A stretch of 64,000 bases of DNA from AEGEAN-183 sp045563675 (GTDB taxonomy: Bacteria > Pseudomonadota > Gammaproteobacteria > Magnimaribacterales > Magnimaribacteraceae), in the NCBI GenBank assembly GCA_045563675.1, contig JBJLIX010000001.1:558001-622000 (forward strand), in the 5' to 3' direction. Position 1 is the stretch's first letter. Every line of letters begins with the position of its first letter. Under the pieces are notes generated by a model, which did not search any database, had not been told where the DNA came from, and saw only the letters and a program-made list of their open reading frames with translations. Shown one piece after another: positions 26,564 to 34,971 of this stretch. Both the position numbers and the translations under genes were made by a program.

Positions 26564-26817
26564 TTGAAACCTTTCTCTTCCTTATTTTTTGAAACCTTCT
26601 TATCAAGCCTGTTCATTAAATAAACATATACGAAGATAAGAATAATAAATACGTAGATACTTCCTTGCTGAGCAAACCAGAACCCTAATTTAAATCCACC
26701 TATTCTGAACTGATCTAGCCAGTCAGATAGAAGAATTCCGAACCCAAAAGACACAACAAACCAAATTGTCAAAAGGCAGCCTAGGATCTTCAGGTTAGTT
26801 TTCCAGTAATAATCCAT
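26560..26817 (-). CDS. DUF4212 small subunit of the acetate-type symporter
   Basis: The 85-residue membrane protein has two helices (ILGCLLTIWFVVSFGFGILL and GSIYVFIILIFVYVYLMN) and a lysine-rich tail. The spacing motif DWLDQFRIGGFKLGFWFAQQ between the helices is typical of DUF4212, which nearly always precedes VC_2705-type SSS symporters. It overlaps the symporter start by 4 bases, suggesting coupled translation and a structural or regulatory partnership. Confidence 0.87.
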   Translation of the reverse strand: MDYYWKTNLKILGCLLTIWFVVSFGFGILLSDWLDQFRIGGFKLGFWFAQQGSIYVFIILIFVYVYLMNRLDKKVSKNKEEKGFK

Positions 26818-26827
26818 TTACTCAATT

Positions 26828-27619
26828 TTATCTCAGTAGAAGGTTAAGCCCCATTATGATTAATAAAACAGCAAAACTTAGTCTAAGTTTTTTTTGCTTT
26901 ATTCTATGTGCCGCCCTAACTCCTATAATTGCACTCCAAGCACTTGTGAGGCCCACTAAAATAACCCCTGGTAAATATACATATCCAATAGCAAGCTCAG
27001 GGAGGTTAGGGGTATTCGAACCTACTATCATGTAAGCAATAGATCCTGACATAGCAATAGGAATACCGCAAGCAGCAGATGAACCAATGGCTTTAGTCAT
27101 AACTAATCCTCTGTGGTAGAAATAAGGTACAGAAAAAACTCCCCCTCCTATCCCAAATATTCCTGAGAGCCACCCTATTCCGCTTCCAACAACTACTGGC
27201 CCTAGAAAGTTAGTTTTGGGATTTTGTGAGGGGGGAGGAAATTCAAATATCATTTGAAAAGAGATAAGGATTAAGAAAATCGCTACAAGCATTTGCAGGG
27301 TAGAACTAGGAATATAGCTTGCTGTTATAGCTCCCAGAGCTGCACCTAAACAGATACTAGGGGCAATTAACTTTAATAGTTCCCACATAACGGCTTTACG
27401 CTTATTGTGAGAATAGGTTGATGCAATGGAACTAAAGACTATAACTCCTAAAGAAGTCCCTAAAACTGTATGAGCTAAGGCCTCATCTGGTATTCCTACT
27501 AAATTTTTAAAAATTGAAAAGAAGACAGGAATAATAATTATCCCACCACCGATCCCAAAAAGACCAGCTAAAATACCAGAAAAGATTCCTAGTAAAAGGT
27601 ATAAAAAAATTTCTATCAC
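26828..27619 (-). CDS. TSUP (TauE/SafE) family anion exporter/permease
   Basis: This 263-residue protein has seven or eight membrane helices and two internal repeats, each marked by a glycine-rich motif: GLFGIGGGIIIIPVFFSIF near residue 20 and GIFGIGGGVFSVPYFYHRG near residue 165. TSUP members move sulfite, sulfonates, sulfoacetate or similar organic anions. The substrate is not predictable here. It lies 10 bases upstream of DUF4212 and downstream of rppH, a position also occupied by a TSUP gene in many Gammaproteobacteria. Confidence 0.88.
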   Translation of the reverse strand: MIEIFLYLLLGIFSGILAGLFGIGGGIIIIPVFFSIFKNLVGIPDEALAHTVLGTSLGVIVFSSIASTYSHNKRKAVMWELLKLIAPSICLGAALGAITASYIPSSTLQMLVAIFLILISFQMIFEFPPPSQNPKTNFLGPVVVGSGIGWLSGIFGIGGGVFSVPYFYHRGLVMTKAIGSSAACGIPIAMSGSIAYMIVGSNTPNLPELAIGYVYLPGVILVGLTSAWSAIIGVRAAHRIKQKKLRLSFAVLLIIMGLNLLLR

Positions 27620-27677
27620 AAAAGAGCCTCTATTATCTCTTATTGATTAAAGAATAAGAAATATAAATTATTCTAAA

Positions 27678-28166
27678 TTATGTATCTTTAGAAATATTAT
27701 TATAGGTACCACTAAGGTTATTTAAGGCTTTTCTATATGCTTCTCTTTTGAAGCTAATGCAAGCTTTAAGCGGGTACCAGTAATTTACCCAAGTCCATTT
27801 ATCAAATTCAATTGGTCTATTTGCTGATAGATTAATTCTTTTTTCTGAAGAAATTAGTTTTGCTAAAAACCATTTCTGTTTTTGTCCTTTATATGTTTGT
27901 TTTCTGAAATATTTTCTTGTATCTTTAGGTACATCATATTTATACCATTCATCTGTTTCTTTGATTATTTTAATGTCTTCTTTACCTAGACCAACTTCCT
28001 CGTAGGTTTCTCTCATAACTGCCTCTAATGGTGACTCATTTTCATCTATGCCACCTTGTGGAAACTGCCATCCATTTTGGTTTTTCCTTCTACACCATAA
28101 AACTTGACCTGCTTTATTTACAATAATTATGGCTACACAGGGACGATATATATCTTTCTCAATCAA
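27678..28166 (-). CDS. rppH: RNA pyrophosphohydrolase RppH
   Basis: This 162-residue Nudix hydrolase removes pyrophosphate (or a phosphate) from the 5' end of primary transcripts to trigger RNase E decay. The Nudix box GGIDENESPLEAVMRETYEE followed by VGL is complete, preceded by RRKNQNGWQFPQGG, as in RppH. The C-terminal segment with YPLKACISFKREAYRKAL matches the family. Its ATG is 66 bases from the divergent HAD gene. The length is close to the E. coli form (176). Confidence 0.93.
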   Translation of the reverse strand: MIEKDIYRPCVAIIIVNKAGQVLWCRRKNQNGWQFPQGGIDENESPLEAVMRETYEEVGLGKEDIKIIKETDEWYKYDVPKDTRKYFRKQTYKGQKQKWFLAKLISSEKRINLSANRPIEFDKWTWVNYWYPLKACISFKREAYRKALNNLSGTYNNISKDT

Positions 28167-28232
28167 TTATTAAAAACTCTAATCTAATTCTAAGTCAAAG
28201 ACTATAATAGAGATCCATATCAAAATTACTAG

Positions 28233-28883
28233 ATGGCTTTAGTTCTATTTGACCTTGATCATACTTTGCTCTCTGGAGATTCAGAAGAGGCTTGGGTTAA
28301 TTACCTTAGAAAAAAAGATCTCATAGATAATAAATTTTTGGAAAAGAAAAGAGAATATGATGCAAGTTATAGAAAAGGGAAATTTGATGTAGTCTCTTAT
28401 TCAACATTTCTTCTTGGACCTATTGAGTGCAAAACACTAGAAGAAATAGAAATCTTAGCAAAACCATTTGCAGAGGAATTAGTAAAAAAATACAGCGACT
28501 CCCTTACCAGGAAGCTAATAGATTTACATAGACTAGATACTTGCTTAATAACTTCGGGCTCTCTCTCTTTCTTGGTTAAAGAGATCTCTAATCTTCTAGG
28601 AATAAAACAATTCTTCGGAACAGAAGCTGAAGTTAAAGAGGGCAAATACACTGGGTCTATTAAGGGAGTGCCTAACTTCTCTGAAGAAAAGGTAAGGAGA
28701 GTAAGGGAATGGATTTCTTTAAGAAATCAATCAATCAGTAAAGAAATTTTTTCATACTCAGACTCTATCCTTGATTTGCCGATGCTGGAATTTGCAGACC
28801 ATCCTATACTTGTAGAGCCAGATGAAAATTTAAGTACTATAGGTGAGGAAAGAAAATGGAAAAAACTTAAAAGGGTTAACTAA
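28233..28883 (+). CDS. HAD-IB family phosphatase (SerB-like)
   Basis: This 216-residue haloacid-dehalogenase phosphatase has motif I FDLDHTLLSGDS (nucleophile Asp near residue 7), motif II LITSGSL (about 107), and motif IV SYSDSILDLPMLEFAD (about 180). The cap insertion after motif I places it in subfamily IB, which includes phosphoserine and related phosphatases. The substrate is unknown. A TATAAT element at 28203-28208 lies 25 bases upstream of the start. The 3' end overlaps the convergent gcvP by 8 bases. Confidence 0.85.
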   Translation: MALVLFDLDHTLLSGDSEEAWVNYLRKKDLIDNKFLEKKREYDASYRKGKFDVVSYSTFLLGPIECKTLEEIEILAKPFAEELVKKYSDSLTRKLIDLHRLDTCLITSGSLSFLVKEISNLLGIKQFFGTEAEVKEGKYTGSIKGVPNFSEEKVRRVREWISLRNQSISKEIFSYSDSILDLPMLEFADHPILVEPDENLSTIGEERKWKKLKRVN

Positions 28884-31722
28884 GGTCCTCCATTGAGGGA
28901 CAACTACAAACTAGATTTCTATCTCCATAAACATTATCTATTCTTCCAACTGGGCACCAATATTTATTTTCTCTTAATGAGTCTAGGGGGTAGGCTGCTT
29001 CTGATCTAGAGTATCCATGCTTCCAATTATCCCCCGTTAAATGTTCAGCACAATGAGGAGCATTTTTAAGCATATTATCTTTCTTATCTAAGGTACCTTT
29101 TTCTATCCTTTTAATTTCTTTTCTTATTTCTATCATTGCATCACAGAACCTATCCAATTCTAATTTAGATTCACTTTCAGTGGGTTCTATCATTAGAGTG
29201 CCAGCTACAGGCCATGACATTGTTGGTGCATGGAAGCCGTAATCAATAAGTCTTTTAGCTATATCCTCCACTTCTATACCAGCACTTTCTTTTAATGCTC
29301 TTACATCGACTATGCACTCATGTGCAACAAGGCCCTTATCTCCCTTATAAAGAATTTCATAATGATTTTTTAGTCTAAAAGCTATGTAATTTGCGCTGAG
29401 TATAGCTGCCTCAGTAGCTTTTCTGAGACCCACTCCTCCCATCATCTTAATATACATCCAGCTTATAGGAAGAATACTTGCACTGCCCCACTCTGTAGCG
29501 CTTACAGGGCCTACTAAGGAATCGGAATCACTCCCTGGAAGAAAATCCTTTAAATGCTTGGATACCCCTATAGGCCCTACTCCGGGGCCCCCACCACCAT
29601 GGGGTATGCAGAAGGTTTTATGAAGGTTTAAGTGAGATACGTCGCCACCAAACTTTCCTGGATAACATAAACCTATCATCGCATTTAAGTTTGCTCCATC
29701 TATATAGACTTGTCCTTGATAGCTGTGCACTATCTTACATACTTCCTTAATCTTAGATTCAAACACTCCATGTGTAGAAGGATAGGTAATCATAATTGAA
29801 GACAAATTCTCAGAATTTTCTTTTGCTTTAGTAGATAGATCTTCTAAGTCAATATTTCCATCTTTATCACATTTTACAGGCACCACCTCCATTCCTACCA
29901 TTTGAGCAGATGCAGGATTAGTACCGTGAGCTGACATGGGAATTAAACAGATATTTCTGTGTTTATCTCCATTCCTCTTATGAAAGGCATCTATAGCAAG
30001 AAGACCTGCATATTCGCCCTGAGAACCAGCATTTGGTTGAAGAGAAATTTTATTATAGCCAGTAATAGTTTCTAATTGATTTTCTAGCTCCTCTATCAAC
30101 TCTTTATAGCCAGTAACTTGATCTTCTGGTGCAAATGGGTGAATAGAAGAAAATTCAGGCCAACTAACTGGTAACATTTCAGATGTAGCATTTAATTTCA
30201 TGGTACAGGACCCTAAAGGAATCATTGCCCTATCAAGGGCTATATCTTTTTCATAAAGCCTTTTAATATATCTCAACATTTCTGTTTCAGAATGGTAGGT
30301 ATTAAAAACTGGATGCTGCATATACTCAGTTTTTCTAATTAAATCTTGGCTTATAGAATTTGAGAAATCACCTTCATCATTTTTTTCTAATGAAAATATA
30401 GAAAAAATATCATTTAAAACTTTTTCAGTAACAGTTTCATCTATAGATATAGATAAACTTTCTTTGTTCTTTTTTAAATTTATCTCCTTATCTAATGCTT
30501 TCTTAAAATATTCTTTTGTTTTATGCCCCGTTTTTACAACAACTGTATCGAAAAACTCATTTGAGCTTACTTTCAATCCTTTTTTCTTAAGAGCAGAAGA
30601 AAGCCTGGCGGCCTTTCTATTAACTTCTTCTGCTATTAGCCTTAATCTTTTTGGTCCATGATATACCGCATAGAATCCAGCAATAATTGCTAAAAGGGCT
30701 TGTGCAGTGCAAATATTGCTAGTGGCTTTTTCTCGTCTTATATGCTGCTCTCTGGTTTGCAAAGCAAGCCTGTAAGCAACTTTTCCATGCTGATCAACAG
30801 AAGCCCCAACTAATCTTCCTGGCAAAAATCTTTTCAATTCTTCTTTGACAGACATGAATGCAGCATGAGGCCCACCAAAACCCATTGGAACACCAAACCT
30901 TTGAGAGGAGCCTACTGATATATCTGCACCCATTTCATTTGGAGTCTTTATTAAACAAAGTGCTAAAAGATCAGAAGCTATAATAGTAATTGAGCCTTTA
31001 TTTTTTAAGGCTTTAATTTCATTAGAAAAGTCCCTTATATGTCCGTCAGTATTGGGATTTTGGAAAATAGCTCCAAAATAATCTTCATCTATACATTTAT
31101 CTGGGGAGTCTACAACTACATTTATATTTAATGGTTTAGCTCTAGTTTTAATTACATTAATAGTTTGTTGAAAACACTTTTCATCAACAAAAAACTTCTC
31201 TGATGGAGATTTTGAGACCCTTCTGGCTAAAGTCATAGCTTCTGCTGCAGCAGTCGCTTCATCCAATAATGAGGCATTAGATATCTCAAGTCCTGTTAAG
31301 TCACTAACCATGGTTTGAAAGTTTATTAAGGCTTCTAATCTACCTTGGGATATTTCTGCCTGATAGGGGGTGTAGGATGTATACCATCCAGGATTTTCAA
31401 AAACATTTCTTAAAATTACTTTTGGAGTAAAGGTATTGTAGTAACCCTGACCTATAAAGGATCTAAATAGTTTATTTTTAGAAGCAATTACTTTAAGACG
31501 CTCTAAGGCTTCCTCTTCAGACAGGGCATCATCTAGCTCTAACTTAGAATTCTCTAAAATATTCTCAGGTATGATGTCCTTAATGAACGAGCTCATATCC
31601 GAGTAGCCCAGAGTTTCTAAGACTAGTTTTTGATGATTATTTTCTAAACCAATATGTCTTGAAGAAAACAGGTCCGGACCTGAAGTTAAATCTAGTGATT
31701 TATTTTTTTTGTCTTTTGTCAT
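28876..31722 (-). CDS. gcvP: Glycine dehydrogenase (P-protein), full-length GcvP
   Basis: This 948-residue PLP enzyme decarboxylates glycine and passes the aminomethyl group to GcvH. It is the single-chain type (fused alpha and beta halves), with the PLP lysine in HLNLHKTFCIPHGGGGPGVG (about 693-712). The preceding segments PNAGSQGEYAGLLAI and IPMSAHGTNPASAQMVGM are conserved. It is the last gene of gcvT-gcvH-gcvP and starts 3 bases after gcvH. The released C1 unit supplies methylene-tetrahydrofolate, used by thyA in this window. Confidence 0.96.
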   Translation of the reverse strand: MTKDKKNKSLDLTSGPDLFSSRHIGLENNHQKLVLETLGYSDMSSFIKDIIPENILENSKLELDDALSEEEALERLKVIASKNKLFRSFIGQGYYNTFTPKVILRNVFENPGWYTSYTPYQAEISQGRLEALINFQTMVSDLTGLEISNASLLDEATAAAEAMTLARRVSKSPSEKFFVDEKCFQQTINVIKTRAKPLNINVVVDSPDKCIDEDYFGAIFQNPNTDGHIRDFSNEIKALKNKGSITIIASDLLALCLIKTPNEMGADISVGSSQRFGVPMGFGGPHAAFMSVKEELKRFLPGRLVGASVDQHGKVAYRLALQTREQHIRREKATSNICTAQALLAIIAGFYAVYHGPKRLRLIAEEVNRKAARLSSALKKKGLKVSSNEFFDTVVVKTGHKTKEYFKKALDKEINLKKNKESLSISIDETVTEKVLNDIFSIFSLEKNDEGDFSNSISQDLIRKTEYMQHPVFNTYHSETEMLRYIKRLYEKDIALDRAMIPLGSCTMKLNATSEMLPVSWPEFSSIHPFAPEDQVTGYKELIEELENQLETITGYNKISLQPNAGSQGEYAGLLAIDAFHKRNGDKHRNICLIPMSAHGTNPASAQMVGMEVVPVKCDKDGNIDLEDLSTKAKENSENLSSIMITYPSTHGVFESKIKEVCKIVHSYQGQVYIDGANLNAMIGLCYPGKFGGDVSHLNLHKTFCIPHGGGGPGVGPIGVSKHLKDFLPGSDSDSLVGPVSATEWGSASILPISWMYIKMMGGVGLRKATEAAILSANYIAFRLKNHYEILYKGDKGLVAHECIVDVRALKESAGIEVEDIAKRLIDYGFHAPTMSWPVAGTLMIEPTESESKLELDRFCDAMIEIRKEIKRIEKGTLDKKDNMLKNAPHCAEHLTGDNWKHGYSRSEAAYPLDSLRENKYWCPVGRIDNVYGDRNLVCSCPSMEDLS

Positions 31723-31725
31723 TCA

Positions 31726-32112
31726 TTAGTCTTCACAAATCTCTGCATATTGATCTGAACTAAGCAAGTTTTCAGTTTCAGAATCATCTGATATTTCTAT
31801 TTTAAAGAACCACCCTTCGTCATATGGAGAAGTATTGATAATTTCAGGAGAATCTTCAATTAAGTTGTTAATTTTAATTACTTTACCGCTTAAGGGAGAG
31901 TAAATTTCGGAAGCAGCTTTTACTGATTCTACCAGAGCAGCTTCATCTCCTTGGTTCAGTTCTGTACCTATTTCTGGTACTTCTATAAATACTATATCGC
32001 CCAGCTGATCCTGCGCATGGTCACTAATACCTACTGTTGCCGTTCCATCATCTTCCAGTCTGACCCACTCATGGCTGGATAGGAATTTACAATTTTCTGG
32101 TACCTCACTCAT
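31726..32112 (-). CDS. gcvH: Glycine cleavage system H protein
   Basis: The 128-residue lipoyl carrier shuttles the methylamine group between P, T and L proteins. The lipoylated Lys is in LVESVKAASEIYSPLSG (about residue 64). The N-terminal SSHEWVRLEDDGTATVGISD and C-terminal YDEGWFFKIEISD segments are standard. It lies between gcvT and gcvP with gaps of 4 and 3 bases. The size is typical (about 128-130). Confidence 0.96.
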   Translation of the reverse strand: MSEVPENCKFLSSHEWVRLEDDGTATVGISDHAQDQLGDIVFIEVPEIGTELNQGDEAALVESVKAASEIYSPLSGKVIKINNLIEDSPEIINTSPYDEGWFFKIEISDDSETENLLSSDQYAEICED

Positions 32113-32116
32113 TTAT

Positions 32117-33208
32117 TTATCCTTTCTCGAATATTATCTTTCCTTCTCTTACAAATCTAGGGCTTCCAATTGAAGCTTTTATTTCTTTGCCCCTAACATC
32201 AGTTAAACATTTTTTTAGATTAGAAATAGGTATTCTAGCTAAAGCTATAGATTTTTTCAGCGTTGGAGAGTATGTGCCACTCGTAACAACACCTTTAACC
32301 AGAGTTTTGTCTTCGAAATATATTTCTTGATTAGATCTAACTATACATTTGTCTTTAAAAACTAATCCTTTTAACACATGAAAATCCTCTTTAGTTCTTC
32401 TCAAATAAGAATCTTTTCCAATGAAATCCCTTTCTTTGTCTTCTAAGCAAACAGTCCAGGCCATATTACACTCAAGAGGAGAGGTTCTTTCATCCATCTC
32501 AAATCCATACAGGTTCATTCCGGCTTCAAGTCTTAGTGTATCTCTAGCTCCTAGCCCTATAGGACTTACGCCCGCTAGCAAAGCTTTGTTCCATAAATAC
32601 CCCGCATCTTCATGACTGGTTATAATTTCTAATCCTCTTTCGCCTGTATATCCCGTTGTCGTTATAAGTCTTTGGTCGAAGCAGATCCCCTGAAAAGGCA
32701 AGAGCAATTCAACTTTATCTAGTAAATCAATAGGTAATATTTCAGTTAGGAATTTAAATGTTTTAGGGCCCTGAAAGGCAAGCATAGATAAATCTTTTCT
32801 TTCTTTTAAAGAAACTTTTAAGTTTTTTAAATGAGATTTCATCCAATTTAAATCTGATTCTCCGGTAGCACAATTGACCACCAACCTGTAGCTATCTTCC
32901 ATTCTGTAAACTAATAAGTCGTCAATAACTCCGCCAGTTTGATTTAAGAATACTGAGAGAAGGGAGTCAAAGTTTTTCCCTAGTTTGTTAATATCATTAG
33001 CGAGCAGTGAACGTAGATATCTACTGGAATCTACTCCTTCTACGTCAATAATAGTCATGTGAGATATATCAAATATGCCACAAGAGCTTCGAACTAACTC
33101 ATGTTCTTTTAGTTGAGAGCCATAGTGAAGAGGCATTTCCCATCCATGGAAATCTACCATTTTTCCAGAAGAATTTAAGTGTGTACTATGTAGTGCTGTT
33201 TTTTTCAA
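32117..33208 (-). CDS. gcvT: Glycine cleavage system aminomethyltransferase GcvT
   Basis: The 363-residue T-protein releases ammonia and transfers the C1 unit to tetrahydrofolate. It begins with HSTHLNSSGKMVDFHGWEMP and CGIFDISHMTIIDVEGVDS, and has the folate-binding GYTGERGLEI with the conserved Glu, then GARDTLRLEAGMNLYGFEMD. It is the first gene of gcvTHP. The 213-base spacer to the divergent aminotransferase contains no glycine-riboswitch sequence that I can recognise. Confidence 0.95.
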   Translation of the reverse strand: MKKTALHSTHLNSSGKMVDFHGWEMPLHYGSQLKEHELVRSSCGIFDISHMTIIDVEGVDSSRYLRSLLANDINKLGKNFDSLLSVFLNQTGGVIDDLLVYRMEDSYRLVVNCATGESDLNWMKSHLKNLKVSLKERKDLSMLAFQGPKTFKFLTEILPIDLLDKVELLLPFQGICFDQRLITTTGYTGERGLEIITSHEDAGYLWNKALLAGVSPIGLGARDTLRLEAGMNLYGFEMDERTSPLECNMAWTVCLEDKERDFIGKDSYLRRTKEDFHVLKGLVFKDKCIVRSNQEIYFEDKTLVKGVVTSGTYSPTLKKSIALARIPISNLKKCLTDVRGKEIKASIGSPRFVREGKIIFEKG

Positions 33209-33421
33209 TTGCTATCTAAAACGATATTCTACTGCTTATTTTATTTTTTGTTATCTCTTATCCATCTTTAAAGTAGATAAATCTGCGGACTATTTTATAA
33301 AATATAGATATAGGCTAGAGATTTTAAATAGGTTAAAAAATAGTCAAATATCTGAAGCTGTATTGAAAAGGTTACCAATGATATTATTTACATAAGGTAT
33401 ATTTTTACCTAATTCAAAAAA
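33209..33421. other. Divergent intergenic region gcvT / aminotransferase
   Basis: This 213-base, AT-rich spacer separates two divergent starts and must hold both promoters. I see no ORF, no glycine riboswitch core and no strong inverted repeat. AT-rich -10-like runs occur on both strands, but none has a convincing -35. Confidence 0.5.
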
Positions 33422-34642
33422 ATGAATCACAATCTATCTATTCATGAAGTAGAGCAGCTCTACGAAAATATAAAGTCAAAAAACTTCTCTTTAGACCTAA
33501 CGCGTGGCAAACCTTCTTCGGAGCAATTAGAGTTATCAAGAAAGTTGGATCAATCCTTAAAAGATCAACATACTCATGAAGGAATAGATACTAGAAATTA
33601 TGGAGAAGTTCTGGGTTTAGGAGACATGAGGCAGCTTGGTGCAGAAATGTTGGGGTGTAGAAAAGAGATGGTTATTGCAGGCGGGAACAGCAGTTTAACT
33701 TTAATGGCAAATTACTTATCTAGTCTTTTTTTTCACGGTTCTGGAGCAGGCCCATGGTCAACAAAAGTCAGAAATTCATTTCTTTGCCCAGTTCCTGGCT
33801 ATGATAGACATTTTAAGTTGAGCGAAGAGTTTTCGATTAATATGATCCCTGTTGGCCTAACAGGGAGAGGACCTGATATAAAATTAATGAAATCTATAGC
33901 CTTAGATGACCCGTCTCTAAAGGGGATTTGGTGTGTACCTAAACATTCTAATCCTACCGGAGAAACTTATGACCTTGATTCAATTGAAGCTATCTTAGAT
34001 TTAGCAGAGTCTAACAAAGAATTTAGAATCTTTTGGGACAATGCTTATGCTGTACATGATTTCAAAAAATCTTTAGATCTGCCAAATATATTTGATTTAG
34101 CACAAAAGAGAGGCTTAGAAGATTGTGTAATTGCATTTGCTTCAACTTCAAAGATTACTTATGCAGGTTCGGGAGTAGGTTTTATAGCAATGAGCAATAC
34201 AAATCAAAAGAGGTTCCTCAAGCATTACTCTTCTATGGTTATTGGACCAGATAAAATTAACCAGTTAAGACATATAAACTTCTTTAAAGATGTAGTTGGA
34301 CTAAATGATTTAATGGAACAGCATGCAGAAATAGTAAGACCTAAGTTTCAGGCTGTAGAAAACAGGCTTTCAAAACAAAATTTTGGATCCTGGACAAAAC
34401 CAACTGGAGGTTATTTTGTAACCTATAAAAGCGAACCAGGTTTAGCAAAAGAGATTATTAGATTAGCTGATTTAGCAGGATTAAAGCTTACACCTGCTGG
34501 GGCTACTTTCCCTTATGGAGTAGATCCAAAAGATGAAATTATTAGAATAGCGCCAACAGCATGTAGTGCTGAGGATCTTGAAAAAGCGATGGAAATTTTT
34601 AATATCTGCGTAGCTCTTGCAACCTTAAAACAGGTAAGCTAG
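33422..34642 (+). CDS. Class I aminotransferase of the Asp-aminotransferase Ic / MocR-like domain type
   Basis: This 406-residue PLP enzyme shows FSLDLTRGKPSSEQLELS at its N-terminus, GGNSSLTLMANYLSSLFF, KHSNPTGETYDL with the Asn-Pro-Thr-Gly motif, and the PLP lysine in FASTSKITYAGSGVGFIA (about 245). The LTRGKPS opening and the overall pattern match the subgroup Ic aspartate aminotransferases (PF12897), known from actinobacteria and various proteobacteria. Transamination of aspartate/2-oxoglutarate is the likely reaction, but alanine or other substrates are possible. It is transcribed divergently from gcvT and overlaps the convergent hspQ stop by 4 bases. Confidence 0.83.
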   Translation: MNHNLSIHEVEQLYENIKSKNFSLDLTRGKPSSEQLELSRKLDQSLKDQHTHEGIDTRNYGEVLGLGDMRQLGAEMLGCRKEMVIAGGNSSLTLMANYLSSLFFHGSGAGPWSTKVRNSFLCPVPGYDRHFKLSEEFSINMIPVGLTGRGPDIKLMKSIALDDPSLKGIWCVPKHSNPTGETYDLDSIEAILDLAESNKEFRIFWDNAYAVHDFKKSLDLPNIFDLAQKRGLEDCVIAFASTSKITYAGSGVGFIAMSNTNQKRFLKHYSSMVIGPDKINQLRHINFFKDVVGLNDLMEQHAEIVRPKFQAVENRLSKQNFGSWTKPTGGYFVTYKSEPGLAKEIIRLADLAGLKLTPAGATFPYGVDPKDEIIRIAPTACSAEDLEKAMEIFNICVALATLKQVS

Positions 34643-34971
34643 TTCTTAGTTGTGTTTAATATATTGTAAGAATCTCCGTTAAATTCACCAAAGAAAATTG
34701 GCACATCTGGGTGCTCTATAGGGGCATTGCTATCATCAATTTGCAGATTTTGCTGAGATACATAAGCCGAATAAAAAACATGATCATTTTCAGCAAAAAC
34801 ATGATAAAAAGGCTGTTCTTTTTTTGGTCTAATCTCAGCCGGAATAGATTGATACCATTCTTCAGTGTTATTAAATTCAGGGTCTACATCGTAAATCACA
34901 CCCCTAAAATCTAGGTATTTATGTTTAACAACTTGTCCAATAGAGTACTGGGTTTCGACGATTTCTTTCAT
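34639..34971 (-). CDS. hspQ: Heat shock protein HspQ (hemimethylated DNA-binding / YccV family)
   Basis: The 110-residue protein is read from the ATG at 34969-34971; an upstream in-frame start would overlap the preceding gene by 40 bases. It carries YSIGQVVKHKYLDFRGVIYD, WYQSIPAEIRPKKEQPFYHV and YVSQQNLQIDDSNAPIEHPD, the full HspQ pattern. HspQ is a heat-induced specificity factor for Lon protease in enterics and also binds hemimethylated DNA. Here its start overlaps the stop of the FAD reductase gene by 4 bases, an unusual neighbour. It may be under sigma-32 (rpoH) control, but I see no internal promoter evidence. Confidence 0.92.
   Translation of the reverse strand: MKEIVETQYSIGQVVKHKYLDFRGVIYDVDPEFNNTEEWYQSIPAEIRPKKEQPFYHVFAENDHVFYSAYVSQQNLQIDDSNAPIEHPDVPIFFGEFNGDSYNILNTTKN

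Noticed and set aside
33209..33421. Glycine riboswitch upstream of gcvT
   Set aside because: The spacer lacks the conserved glycine-aptamer core and tandem stems; it is simply AT-rich.
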